Positions 34,871 to 47,783 are shown, counted from the first letter of the stretch. The stretch is 64,000 nt of DNA from Mangifera indica (GCF_011075055.1 NC_058148.1:13571969-13635968); one strand, 5' to 3'. Numbers and translations are program-made. The notes: generated by a model from the sequence alone, not told the origin.

Positions 34871-35974
34871 TATAACAAAGATTCAAACTAAAATTTTCAT
34901 CGTAAAAATTTTAATATTTTAGTAATTTTGTTAGTCCTAGGAGTCAAACTAACATTGCTTTATATATAATATCATAGGAGGTAATATGCTTTCACACTTT
35001 TCTTCCCTTTTTCGCTTCTCTCTACAGCCACCTCCCTTCACTCTTGAAAAATAATAACTTTCACCCTCATGATTGTGCCTCCTTTATTGATGATTTCCTT
35101 CGGGTTATCTTTTTTCAAGGACGTTTTGATTTTCTCTTTCAGTGACAAGATTATTCTTCAACACTGTTCTTTCATTCGACTTCAAAAATCTCTTGTGAAA
35201 ACTTGTTTCTTCTTCAATCGTTTTTCCTAACTCATCGTTTCAGGCTTGCAACTTCTTGGATTGTGATTTCCACCTTAGATCATAGCGACCTCGAGTAATT
35301 CCTTCTTCAATCGTGGTTTTTGGCTCACCATCTTGAACTTGAGCGGTCACCATCCTGAATTTCTGGCTAACTCGAGTCACTATTTTTTATTCCGATTGTG
35401 ATTTCAACTAGCTTACCGTCTACACCTTCTCTCATCACTCTTATTTGGCTAGAGTTCCTGTAAGTTTGTGTGTGACTTGTGTCTGATTTTCGGTTTGTTG
35501 CAAGCCTGGAGTTGGATTGGTTGTTGGTTTGTGTTTGATTTTTGAGGAATTCTACGTGCGCTTTTTTTAAAAAGTATTTTATCTTTAATTTAAAATTATT
35601 CAATTATTTAATTATAATATACATTAAATATATAACGGAAATATATAATTTTATTGTGGATTTAATGCTTGTCTGTGTAACAGCCCGGAGTAAGTTTGTG
35701 TTATTTGGCTGTCTTGAATTCTTCTGGATTTGGATTTGGATATAGTATTTGGTGGGTTTCAATTGGATCTAATGTTGGGCCCATAATGATTTTGGACAAA
35801 TCAACCGAACTGGCACCCCTCCTGCCCGTTCGATGTTATTTCAACTGGTTTCATCTTCATCCAAAGAAATTGCTCTTTCTTGAAGTGATATAGTAATTAC
35901 AATTATTTTTAATTTATATTTTATATAAATTTAAATTTATCAAATAAAAAAATCATAAATGAAGACTTTTCAAG

Positions 35975-36065
35975 AGTAATATTATATATAAAAATAATAT
36001 ATATTATTATATAATTAAATATTTTTAAATTAAAAATAAAATAAAATATTATTATTTGTATTTAT
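35975..36065. repeat. AT-rich MITE fragment
   Basis: 'agagtaatattatatataaaaataatatatattattatataattaaatatttttaaattaaaaataaa' carries the GAGTAATA start and the core of the small MITE family. The right end is not clear. Confidence 0.5.
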
Positions 36066-36649
36066 CGATGTTGAAAAATCATTCGCCTGGTCTGATTCAA
36101 TGGAATTAGTCAGGGTCACCAACATCAGGCCAAAATAAAAGTAAGATTTCCACGGCCATCACAAACAACTTTTCTCTTTCTTTTTTAAAATATTTTTTGG
36201 GCCCTCTCAGTTAAATTTGTAATTTAATAAGATTAAAAAATAATATTGAAAATAATTTTGTATTCTAAATTCATCTTATATTATTATATTAAATTCTTAA
36301 AAAGGAAATCTTAACCAACGGAAACTCATTCAATTAAATAATTAAATAAAGATGATATGATGTAAATAAAATATACTAAAATGAAGATTTATCTCAATTA
36401 TGTTCATCTATTTCAAATAACGGGTCCTATTAATTATATTTAATATATAAGGAAGAAAATGACTAATTTTTTATTCTTTACAAAATTTAAATGATTCACA
36501 AAAAAAATTTCCCCTAATTATTCATAAAGAAAATAGAAAAAAGGGTTGATTGTGTCAATAATTCCAAAAGAGAAAAATAGCTTGAAGTTGAAAGGTTAAC
36601 TTCTTACTCTATCGTCTTTGTTTTTGTATGATGTCTGTCATCAATAGAG

Positions 36650-36995
36650 TTATTAGAGTTAGATTCAAATCGAATCTATTTGAACTAGAATTTGAGCTCA
36701 ATTTGAACGAGTTAACTCTATATAAACTCAATCGAGCTCGAGTCCGAGCTACTCGTCAAATTTTTTAATAAAAAATTTTGATACAAAACAACATCGTTTT
36801 GATCAATATGTATTAAAATGACGTCCATTTGGTATTAAAATAGTTAAAAAACTCGAGCTCAAAATAAGCCGAACAGAATTCAAACTGGACTTCCATGAGT
36901 TCGAACTCCAATTTGAGTTCTACTATATACAAACCGAGGTGAGGTCGAGTTTAAGCGAGCTTGAGCTTAACTTGATTTGAATTCAATCCTAAAAG
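36650..36995. repeat. decayed inverted-repeat element (ctcgag family)
   Basis: Begins 'ttagagttagattcaaatcg' and ends with 'gatttgaattcaatcctaa', which is complementary with mismatches. Gagctcgag/ctcgagct blocks and an 'aacatcgttttgatc' core match the intact copy at 29840 in layout, but the copy is AT-drifted. Edges approximate. Confidence 0.6.
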
Positions 36996-37534
36996 CTATA
37001 AACGAGATTTTAACTTAGTTTATCGATTTATATAGAGTTTTGTGTATCGATTTTAAGTGAGAAGAGCTATGATCATGGTGTCACTGTGATAACGAAGAGA
37101 GATTTGTTATTGACAATGGATGGAGAGTTTGAGTTTGGATGTTACAAGGAAGAAAGAACATAAAAAAAGGTGTTTTTTCATACTTATTTTTTTAATTTTG
37201 AAAAATAAAAATGATGATTTTATTTTTTTACACGGATATTTTCATCAACAAAGTTAGGTTTTGAATAAAAAAAATGTAATTTATGCATTTAATTAGCAAA
37301 AAATATTTAAACCAAATCTTGAATATAAAAATATTAATTATTTTTAATTGAGATGAACTACTTTTATATTTTACTATTAAATAGATTAAACTATTAATTA
37401 ACTTCTCAGGACATCAAATAACAATGATGTGACAATTTTTCTATTAAAAAATTGATAGAGTCACTTTGATGCATTGACATAAATAATTTATATAATGATG
37501 TTGATGATTTATGTGCTCATTTGGATATTAAATA

Positions 37535-38304
37535 GGAAAACGGCTATTTCTTACCCAACTTTTTACTTAATCTTAAAAGTATATTTATATTTGATGAAAA
37601 ACTTAAATACTCACTTATTTCTTAATAGTTGTTAAGTTTTTTATTAAATATAAGGGTAAAAATATTATTTTACCGTTTATATTCAAATTATATAATTTTA
37701 TTATATTTTTCCCTCCAATTTTAATAATTAACTTTTATCCTCGTATCTGAACTTTGAAAAGTGCTTTCACCTCCCCAACTCCCTAATTTTTTTTTACTCT
37801 CCCTCCGGCCATCGATGACGATGTGGCTAGAGGGAGAGTAATGAACATTGTTCAGATCTGGATATCTAGAATGGATGACTCATCCCGATCTAGATGATGA
37901 AGCGTGTCTAAATCTGGATAACACTCGTCATCCAGACCTGAACGATGGTCATCCTCCTTGGACAACCATCGTCATCCAAAGGTTGACCTTTGGATGAAAA
38001 CTCTTTTGCTGTCAGTCAGCCATCTTGGAGAAAGTGGCCGGATTTCAGGAGAAAAAAGTGAATTTTTTAAAACTTAATTCAAGAAAAAAATGTTAATTTT
38101 TCAAATTAAAGAAGGATTATACGGTAAAATTTTAATTATTTTAATATTATTGATAAAATAACGAATTTACCCTTTAACCTTAATAGAAAATATGTAGCTG
38201 TATCCTAACAGATTAAATTTGGGTAGGTGTTTAGACTTTTTATCAAACATGAGTATACTTTTGAGATTAGATTAAAATTTTGGTTGGAAAATTGTCCTTT
38301 TCCG
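37535..38304. mobile_element. fold-back element with 9-bp target duplication
   Basis: TATTAAATA occurs immediately left (37526-37534) and right (38305-38313, one base after the terminal repeat). Ends: GGAAAACGGCTATTTCTTAC and the reverse complement of the right end, GGAAAAGGACAATTTTCC. The arms pair over most of their length, and the centre has paired ATCCAGATC/GATCTGGAT and CATCGTC-type blocks. Non-coding; same family as 18945-19700. Confidence 0.8.
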
Positions 38305-38440
38305 TATTAAATATTATGTCTTTTTATAACTTCTATATTATGCATAAAAAAACAAAACAAAAAATTAATTTTAGCTAGGTTTGGCTTATTTTGGTTAGAC
38401 CTTGTTTTTTGTGGAAACAAATTTGAGAAAAGGGTTTAAC

Positions 38441-38479
38441 TTTTAATTTTTAATTTTTAATTTTTAATTTTTAATTTTT
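38441..38479. repeat. (AATTTTT)n microsatellite
   Basis: About five and a half perfect copies of the 7-bp unit AATTTTT. The unit differs from the plant telomere unit. Confidence 0.85.
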
Positions 38480-39955
38480 GTGGTTCTAATTGTACATGTC
38501 ACCGCTAAAATTGATTACAAAAACCAAAATATATCCTAGTCATCATTTATAAATTAAAACAAAAATATACAATATTAATTTAGGGCGTTTGAGAGTAGAC
38601 CCATATTAGTGTAATGTAATACAAGTTTAATAAAAATTTTCATTATTTTAATAAAAAAATAAAGTTTAAAAAACTAAAAAAATTATGAAGTGGTATAATC
38701 ATCCGAATTATAAGTGACAATAGAATAACAATAAAATTATTTATAATAAATTTTAAATCTCTAATTAATTATTTAAATAATTTATTAATATGTAATTATA
38801 TAATAATATATACAAAATATTAAATGTACATGGTATAGCTATACTAATAAGCACAAAGTATCCGTGAGAGCCGTACCATGCGGCACCATAGACCTGCGCA
38901 TTTAAATATTCTGTATGCTAGTGACACACATGTACTCCCCACCGCATGATCGATCACAAAAACGACAAATTTTTAATTCTAAAAATTAAGTTGTACTCCC
39001 TCTTTTATTGACTTTTCTTCTGTGGTCCCCTACCTCCTCCATCTTCATCTGCTCCACCTGCGGGTTTCATCACTGCTGAAATATCGGGTCAACTTAATAT
39101 ACGGTCCTTGTCTCCCTCCATATACGAAGTACGAACTACGTATTTGTATACTAATTGAAAAACGAGATCGTTTGAGAAGAATTTTATTCCCAGGTTAAGA
39201 TATTGTCCTTGTTCACACCACCCAACAAACTAGAGGTTGGTCAAAGACCAAAACGCTACCGTTCCGTGGTGGGTATGTAACGTAACGTAAATGTACTGTA
39301 CTTTTATGACTTTGTCTTGGTTTTATGTTAAGATTATTAAATTGGTTGATTTGGACACAATGATTGTTTCTTCTGTGTTTAATGGGGGTTGTAATCATGG
39401 TTGTTTCTTTATTTTCAATATAATTGAGTATACTTTGTTACTTTTCGTGGCTTGTTTTGTGGAAGATTTTCATTTTTCAAATGATTTGTTTATTTGGGGT
39501 AAACTGTTTGTGGGATTTTCCAGGCTCCTAAGGAGAGTATTGTTTGACTTTGAAGCCAGAAATAAGGAAAAAAACAAGATTGTCTTGGGGGTTGAAGGGT
39601 TTGGTTTTGAACTTGTGATAAGGGTTGCTTTGATGGTGTGATTAAGTTTTTTTTTGGTATGACTTTGTTGATGGTTTTGAAGGGATATGGGTTCTAGTGG
39701 AGATGAAATTGAGTTCAAGGATTGGTTTTATTCATTGGTTTCTTGATTTTGGTGGAGTCAAAATTCGATTGAGTTCTACATGTTAATGGGTTTGAAGATT
39801 GTAAATTTCTCCTGTTTTGAAACTTATATTGGATTGCGTGAACCTCCTACCACCTTTCAGCTGAATAATTACAGGGAGGGGGGCAAGTTTAGGAAAATTT
39901 CCAGTGTTTTTTAGAATTTGAGGTTTTGAATTACTGCGAGAAGCAAAAAAGGGAA

Positions 39956-42900
39956 ATGGGTGAAGATGCTAATTCTTGGATAAGGAGAACAAAGTTTTCT
40001 CACACTGTTTATTATAGGCTTGATTCTTCTAAATGGGCTTCTATTAATTTTGATTTACCAGAAAGGACTTCTGGATTGAAATTAAGGCCCTTCACAGCTT
40101 CTTCAAACGAGAAATCAGTTCCCGGTAATTCTCAGATTCAGAAAAATCCAATCAACAAGCAGAGATCTTTGTCTCCCCTTCCTGAAACAGTTCTCTCTGA
40201 TACGTTCAAGGAAGCAAGGTCTAATACTAAAAGATTTTCAACTCCACTTCCTAGGAGGAAAGAATCGGGGAGAGAGAGAGGACTTGGGGGAAAATTTTCC
40301 AAGAAACATTCTCATAAAGAAACCAAGCCGTCATCAAATTCATTTAGTACAAGCCCACTTAATCACCTGGGTTCTCTGAGAATCAGTGATAAATTCAAGA
40401 CCAGAAAGGAGTCAGCCTGGACCAAGTATTTTGACTATGGTGGAGGCAGGGTTAACGCGGTTGAGGCTGCAGATGAATATGATGTTGATCTTGCTCAGCT
40501 GTTTCTTGGGCTTCGGTTTGCTCATGGGGCACATAGCAGGCTTTATCATGGGATATACAAGGATGAGCCTGTTGCGGTGAAGATTATTAGAGTACCTGAT
40601 GATGACGAAAATGGAAACATGGCAGCTCGGTTAGAGAAGCAATTCAGTCGGGAAGTTACTCTTTTATCTCGGCTCCACCATCCAAATGTCATCAAGGTGA
40701 CTGTATGACTTATTTGATTATTTGCCCTTCTATTTGTTTTTAAGCTTCATAGAGGAATTAGAAGATTAAAGCTTATTTAACTGTAAATGGATTCATAACT
40801 AACTGTCATGGCAATGCTTCAATCCTGAAGAAAAAGAAATTATGGTTATGGCCAAACATGTCCTTGTTTGTATAAGTTTGAGGATTCTGTGCCTTAACCT
40901 TTTTTAAATGCATGGTTTTATCTTTAAACAGTTTGTAGCAGCATGTAGAAAGCCACCGGTATATTTTGTCATTACAGAATATCTGTCAGAAGGTTCCTTG
41001 AGGGCCTACCTGCACAAACTTGAGCAAAAATCCCTTCCCTTACAGAAATTGATTGCAATTGCGCTGGATATTGCACGGGGAATGGAATACATTCACTCTC
41101 AAGGCATCATTCATCGAGATCTTAAGCCAGAAAATGTCCTTATAGATGAAGGATTCCATCTGAAAATTGCTGATTTTGGCATAGCTTGTGAAGAACTGTA
41201 CTGTGATGCATGGGCAGATGACCCAGGAACTTATCGTTGGATGGCACCTGAGATGATCAAGCACAAATCGTATGGGCGAAAGGTTGATGTTTACAGTTTC
41301 GGACTCATCTTGTGGGAAATGGTGGCTGGAACAATCCCATACGAGGATATGAATCCCATCCAAGCTGCTTTTGCAGTTGTGAATAAGGTATGTTTCTTAA
41401 TTTTGTTGGATTGAATGTTTTCTTATTTGTGAGTGTATATTAGGTTTGTTTTATCAAATTCATTGTCTCAAATGAGCTGCTTTTACTAGGCTATTAGTTA
41501 ATTGGGAATTGTATCTTCAGACTATTGGTGTTTTAAGTCCTTTGCTTCTGATAAAGAATTCCTCTGCTTATAACACTCACTTTCTTTGTCTTCTTAAGAG
41601 TTTGGAAATTGAAGCTATTTAAACCTTTTAAAATGAAAACAAGAAAAATTTAATATCAAATTAATCATTTTCAATTTCTTTTTTATTTAGTATGTAGTAG
41701 GTATGCAATCAAAGATTGGATTAGCATGTAAGTCTCCTCCTCCTCCCCCACACCCCCCCCCCCCCCCCAATATCTTTGTTGATTTTGGGTTATTGTTAAT
41801 AAAATTTATAATCTGTTTGGCACTGAACTTCTTATAGCAATGGTGTCTTGCTTTAAAAATATTTGTATTTGCTGGAAAATAATCCTCAATCTGCATCAGC
41901 ACTATAATAAGCGAAAAAAGATGAAAGAAAATTAAAATATTTGTTTGATTTACCAATATATTTACATTTTATAGGCAAAAGATCATATTTGTAAATGAGA
42001 TTTGATTTTTAGGAGGCACTGGTAAGAAGTCATTTTTTGAAATGTACTATCAATTTATCAATTAATCCAACTGGTATTAGATTCTACTTTATTTCCATGA
42101 TATCTATTGTGTTTCCCATTCTTAGTTTGTGAGATTAATTTTCTTGGGAAATGCTGTGAAGTTGTTTAGAACCTTAAGATTAGTTGGTCAAATAGATGCT
42201 ATTGGAAACTAGATACCTTGATTTCCATGAGCTAAGTCAAAGCAGATTTTATACATTTCTTTAATTTTTTTCCTCTTTAATATGAATGAACTATATGGCT
42301 TGCTGAGGTGAGCTGGAAAGATATCTGTTTGTAACTGTAGTAGATCTCTCGATAATTTGTTCTCTATGATTTAAGGATTTGTTGTCATATTTGACTTTTC
42401 TCCTATTTGCATGAGGGTGGTGATATAAGGATGGCCAAAGGACTTATTCCCACCCAAAGATTACTCCTTTTCCAAGTTCGCACCCTTTAATTTTTCAAAA
42501 CCTTTTTATCCACCTGTGGATTGTTAAGTCTATTAATTTTAAGGGCAAAATCATCATTTTATGTGTAATATTAAAAATAAACTAAAATTTTATCTTATTT
42601 CCTCTCCTAAACCCTAAAATGTAACATTTTCCTCCCAGACTAAGCTTTACAAAACAACATTTTCCCCCCTAGGGTTTACTCTTCAATCTTCGATCGTTCC
42701 TCCAATGTTATCTCCAATGGTCTCTCTCTCCCGACGTGTTTTCTCCCTTCAGCCGATCGTGCGGTGTCCCTATGGTGTCATCTGGGAATCCGTCTTCCCA
42801 AAAGAAGACGATTCTCGTCTTCATTGTCTTCTTCTGAGAAGATAATTCATCTTCCTAGACGACATTGTGGGAATGCGACACGATCAGCTGGAGGGAGAAA

Positions 42901-43654
42901 GAGACTGTCGAAGGGACAAAATGCATCAGGAGGGAGAGACTGTAGAGATGGCGTCGAAAGAGTGACCAAAGATTGAAGAGTAAACTCTAGCGGGGAAAAT
43001 GTTTTTTAAAACTTGGTCTGAGGGAAAATTACTACTTTTTAGGGTTTAGGGGGGAAAAATAATATAAAATTTTAAAATTAATAGATTTAGTCAATTTTAA
43101 CTGTTCATGGGTGCGTAAAAGGGTTTTTGAAATTTAAAAAGTGCGAACTTGAGAAAAGAATAATCTTTGGGTGGAAATTAGTCCTCTGGCCTATAAGGAT
43201 TTGTTATCATATTTAAGTTTTCTCTAATTTAATGTTTGACTTGAATTTTTCATAGAACTATATGTTTTACTTTCGACATATTATTCTTTTTAGCTTCTTC
43301 CTTATCAAAATGCTTCTATGAATCTCAAATGTGAGATTTTTGTTTATGTGATTTTAATATAAGAATCTGATTTTTTTCCAGAATTTGCGACCTGTTATTC
43401 CAGTGGATTGTCCACCTGCAATGCAAGCTTTAATTGAGCAATGTTGGTCCTTGCATCCAGAGAAGAGGCCTGAGTTCTGGCACATTGTGAAAGTATTGGA
43501 GCAATTTGAATCTTCTCTTGCCCGTGATGGAACCCTGAAGCTGGTACAAAACCCAGTTTGCCAAGATCATAAGAAAAAACTCCTTCATTGGATTCAAAAG
43601 CTAGGTCCCGTACATCCTAATAGCTCACCATTGCCTAAACCTAAATTCTCATGA
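39956..43654 (+). CDS. Raf-like (group C) MAPKKK / HT1-type protein kinase
   Basis: Three exons, 39956-40696, 40932-41387 and 43382-43654, all phase 0, give 489 aa. The N-terminus 'MGEDANSWIRRTKFSHTVYYRLDSSKW' and the end 'HWIQKLGPVHPNSSPLPKPKFS' are hallmarks of plant group C Raf-like kinases (relatives of At5g58950, At3g46930 and HT1, from memory). A basic, Ser-rich regulatory region covers 50-160. The kinase domain starts near 178: lysine 209 in 'VAVKII', HRD 308-310 in 'HRDLKPEN', DFG 328-330, and 'GTYRWMAPE' with APE at 352-354. All catalytic motifs are intact. These are cytosolic Ser/Thr/Tyr-type kinases in ABA, CO2 and stress signalling; the exact role is not predicted. Intron 2 is nearly 2 kb and contains a 759-bp mobile element and a 16-C run. 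The start is the ATG at 39956, which fits the conserved N-terminus. Confidence 0.93.
41753..41768 (+). repeat. 16-base poly-C run in Raf intron 2
   Basis: Sixteen consecutive C follow a CCT/CCCCC-rich stretch from about 41733. The minus strand could form a G-quadruplex and the plus strand an i-motif. It is also a site prone to sequencing error. Confidence 0.9.
42433..43191. mobile_element. non-autonomous Mutator-like fold-back element (759 bp) in Raf intron 2
   Basis: Flanked by a perfect 9-bp duplication TATAAGGAT at 42424-42432 and 43192-43200. The left end GGCCAAAGGACTTATTCCCA and the reverse complement of the right end (GGCCAGAGGACTAATTTCCA) are inverted repeats that continue imperfectly for about 300 bp per arm. 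The central part contains AGAAGACGA/TCGTCTTC blocks. A 9-bp duplication with long inverted ends fits Mutator-like MITEs. It has no transposase. The insertion leaves both splice sites of the intron untouched. Confidence 0.9.
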
Positions 43655-45112
43655 ATCTTCCTTATGATCTGGCTTTTGCTTGTTAGTGTCACCAGTCAAT
43701 TGTAATTAAAAGGTTTGTTTCTATGCTTCTTTATTTGTACTATTATGACACATTCATGTAAGAGTGAATGAATGGATTAGTAGGTTTGCATTCAGTCAAA
43801 AAATGTCTTTGATTTTTATTTATACTTACACAGAAAGTGATTGTGAATTAGGTGTCCTGAAATGAATAAATATGGGGTTTATAAACAGCAATTTTTTTGA
43901 AGGCTGTTTGAAATGCTGCTTTTGGAAGATTTCTTCTTTAAAGCAGCGTACTTCTTATAATTCTGTGTATATAAAATCTATGCTATATTGTATTTTGCGT
44001 TACCTTTTTATTTATAATTCTCTGCTATTCTCATTTTCATTTTAAAGTAGGTTTCATGGTGGTTGAAATTTGTATTACACTAAGAATAGGTGAATTACTC
44101 ATCCAATTACCAAACCGTGGCTGCGATAATTTGTGCAGATTAGTGAATATAGGTGGTCAAATATCATGTTTTAGTTTATTTTCTATTTACTGTGTGCTAA
44201 AGCACATAAGTTCACTATACTCGAATGGAAACTTTCTGTTAGCTGGCTTAGAATTACTGTAAAGTTGCCTCGTGTCTTTTTATCTTTATTGTTGTCTAGT
44301 TCTTGATTATGGTGACCCTCCAGTTTTGTGCAACCTGGTTATTTGTCACATAACTCTGAAGACAAAGCTATTGTTACATCTGCTATGTATTTCTGGATAT
44401 GTTAGAGAGTTATGGTCCTTCTGATTTGTTGCATTCAATTACAATTATTTGTGTTATTTTTGTTTCTCCTTGGTTGGTTGCACATTGGGCATAAGGGTTG
44501 ATCATGAGAGTTCAAATAATGCCAATCATTTGGATAGGCTTGGATTGCATACCACTTCTGGGCTAACTTAATTCTGTTTTTTATGAAATATGTTGTGTCT
44601 TTTGCTAAATTTGAATTGAGTATAATCTTTATGACTCTCACTAATTCTAGCACTTTTGATTTTGACCTTGTTCACTTGAACTTGTCTGCTGTGGGGCAAG
44701 GTTTCATAACTGGTTTTTTTCTAACTTCCATTTGCGCAACCTCGACTTTCTAAGCAATCATCTTGCTTTACAAGCAATTCAATGTTATCTTATGTTTCTG
44801 AAAAAATTGCATGCATGGTGGTACATAGCCACATATTCATGATGACTTATGCTCTTGTGAGAGACATGACTCATTGATCTGATATGACACTAAAAAAATC
44901 AGATTTAGGTTGAGTTTTTTTTTTTTTTTTTTTCCATATGAATTTTAATTGAGTACGTGTTCGATTAATCTTTTTGCAAATCGGGGGCGTGTTCAAATTG
45001 ATTCTTAATAGCTTGAACATGATTTATATATTTCATAAAAAATAGAATTTTGGTAAAAAAATATAAATGCTAGAGCTTACAATTTAATAAATTTTGTTTT
45101 TATGTAATATTT

Positions 45113-45285
45113 AAGAGTAATACTATACGTACTTACTTTGGATAATAGATATATACATACTTATATATATCATCACATGATTGGGTGAAACTTTATTCTT
45201 AATTTAAAATCACTCAATCATGTGATGACATATATAAGTGTGTACATATTTGTACATCTAAAGTGATTATATATAGTTTTATTGA
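45113..45285. repeat. AT-rich MITE copy
   Basis: 'gagtaatactatacgtactt' at the left pairs with 'aagtgattatatatagttttattga' at the right. The central palindrome has 'catcacatgattgggtga' facing 'tcactcaatcatgtgatg'. A clear hairpin of about 170 bp. Confidence 0.75.
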
Positions 45286-46264
45286 ACGTATAATTGGTGT
45301 GTTTAATTTTCCTTTGTTATATTTATATATTTGCATAAATTTATTATACATGAATGTTAATTAATTGAGCTAGAATTCTTTTACTATCTTTTTGAACCAT
45401 GGATATAATAGATATGTAGTGAAGTTACAATCGAACAATATTGTTTGGATAAAAACGTGTTGTTTTGTATTAAAATATGTCAGATTTTGACATAATATGA
45501 CCCATTTTTTAAATAATTAATTCAGGTAGGGTCGGTCTATCTATAAAATGAGTTATGTTCGAATTGAATGATTTTAACACGATCTAATTTAGGTTAAGTT
45601 TAGATTGAGTGTTTTCTAAACCCAAAACATAGAATGATAAGACATAAATATGATCCATTGACACGAACTACTAACTCAACATATGAGTGCATAGTTTGTT
45701 CACTTATCAAACTAAGATTCATGCATCTGGAAAGAAAATCAAGGTGAAGGACAGCTACAAGTCTCAGATTTCTCCATGTCAGTTCTGTGATCTTCTTATT
45801 ATTTAATGGGGTGAAGTGCATCATCCAGTTGCGTTTGTATGAAGGCTTTAGCTCTATCAGCATTTTTATACATCATTCTTAGTTACCTCGGGGCTGGAAT
45901 GGACTGATTGGAATTGCCAGTCTCTATCATATAATCAATGTCTTCCATGGCTTAAAATATCCTCCAAAACTTGTTCTGTTTGTTGAGTCTGCATTCAAAA
46001 TGTCAAATTTATGGGACTCACCTGACATGCATGAAGACCAATTCTTGAGGTAACTTTGTTTAAATTAGATAGTGATGTTGTTGTTGTTACTTGATTGGTT
46101 TCCTTTTGTGGCTGAATTGACATGCATGATGCATAGATATATTTAGATTGCTGCAAAGGAAAATCCCAATTGGTAATTTTGAAGGTTGCATTCATGAATT
46201 GACTAAATATTATCTTTACATTAGGTGGGTGACTTGTGCCCATTAAACATGTGTAGATTCACTC

Positions 46265-46405
46265 CAAATCACTCGTCAAAATAATGTGTTATCATATGAT
46301 CGAATATTATTTTATTATTAATTCAAAATTATCTAATTATATAATTACATATCATTTGAGTATCTAATTAAATACTCAAAACTGAGTGTACGTAGTTTTA
46401 TTATT
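46265..46405. repeat. AT-rich MITE copy (decayed)
   Basis: 'atcatatgatcgaatattattttattattaattcaaaattatctaatt' matches the family core, and 'gagtgtacgtagttttatta' is the typical right end. The left end is eroded. Confidence 0.55.
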
Positions 46406-47054
46406 GTCTGTGTTATAAAATTTGAAAAAAAAAAAAAACCTCCACCATAAAGGCTGAACCTCTATCTATGATATTGGCAGATACTTGAGAATTTGTGAAA
46501 ACTATGGGGGTTACTATGATAACCCTTTATAACTACATCACAAAATATGTCACTTTAATTCCAAATTATTTCTTTTTACAGTACCAAGTCTGTCGCTTTG
46601 ATTCCATACTACTTTTCACATTACCAAATTTGTCACTTTATTTCCAAATTACTAATTTTTACTGTTATTTCTGCAATTTTTGACCACAAAGTTACACCTT
46701 TATGCTTTAAACTTTCCCTAGGATAGAATTGGGACCAATCAAGTTATTTCGCATGTGTTATTTCCACAAAGTTATATTCTTTTTACGTACCAAATTTGTT
46801 ACCGTTATTTCCAAATTGCGATATATGTCAACAGGGTTATCGAGTTTCTCAGATTGTTAGGTAGAATTAAAAAGTGTAATAACCTTTAGGCAAAATTGCA
46901 TAATTTTAGTAAAAATATATGCCTTTCAAGTTATACCACATTATGTTTATGCATTTTATTAAGAATTAAAAGGTTTTGTATTAATTTGATTATTCATCAA
47001 TTGATATTTTTGGGTGAGGAAACGGTTAGGGTGTTGGTATTTAAATGAAATTGA

Positions 47055-47783
47055 GTGAATTACATTTCCCACCCAAGGTTTAGCTTTAAGACACTTTTCA
47101 ATCTCTAATTGACATAAATAACATTTTTTTGCCAGAAAATAAAGTATAAAATAATAATTTCCCACCCAAAATTAAACTTAGTTAATAAAACAATAGAATA
47201 AGAAGTAAAATTACCATTTTATCTCTATTATTTAATTTTTTAAAATTATCATATAATCCTAAATTAAAAAAAAATTTAAATATTCAAATTATATTAAAAA
47301 CTACTTATTTTTTTTCTTTTCACTTTCACCATTTCTTCCACTTTTCTTATAAATGAGTTTTTTTGTTGTCTTATCTTGTATCATGAGATAAATTATAATT
47401 TTTTAAAAAATCAAGGGTCTTAATAAAATTTTTCAGAGGTTATTAAGATTTGAGAAAGTTTGAGAGTCTTATGGAAATTTTTTAAATATTTGTTTGCCCC
47501 AATAGTTTTAAAAATGACAGTTACACCTTTAAAAAATCGAATAAAATGCAACAATATTTTTTAAGGGTTAAATTGTCATATTTAAAATGTTTAGGTTTGA
47601 TAAAAAATTTTTATTTTTAAAATTAATAGATAATAAAATTATTATTTTATTTTTACACTATTAGTTTATTATTTAACAGAGTTTGGATTTGAGTGACAAA
47701 TATTATTTATATAAACTAGGGGTGAAAAAATGTTTTTAGACGAAACCTTGGGTGGGAAAATTTGTTTACTCAGTGAAATTTAA
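47055..47783. mobile_element. inverted-repeat element flanked by 25-bp direct repeats
   Basis: The ends pair: left 'gtgaattacatttcccacccaaggttt', right reverse complement 'gagtaaacaaattttcccacccaaggttt'. A perfect 25-bp direct repeat (ggtgttggtatttaaatgaaattga) lies at 47030-47054 and 47784-47808. The interior is AT-rich and non-coding. Sequence from 47809 to about 47890 resembles the right end of another element of the same type ('cttgggtgagaaatattcttttggcc'). Confidence 0.7.

Larger units (their letters stand above)
33027..39955. other. intergenic region dominated by repeats
   Basis: Contains a fold-back element of about 930 bp (33351-34280), a block of degenerate direct repeats (34280-34870), a MITE fragment (about 35975-36065), a decayed ctcgag-type inverted repeat (about 36650-36995), a fold-back element with target duplication (37535-38304) and a 7-bp microsatellite (38441-38479). 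Positions about 38990-39955 are probably the promoter and long 5' leader of the Raf-like kinase. Sequence at 34990-35700 is less AT-rich but shows no recognisable gene. Confidence 0.5.
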
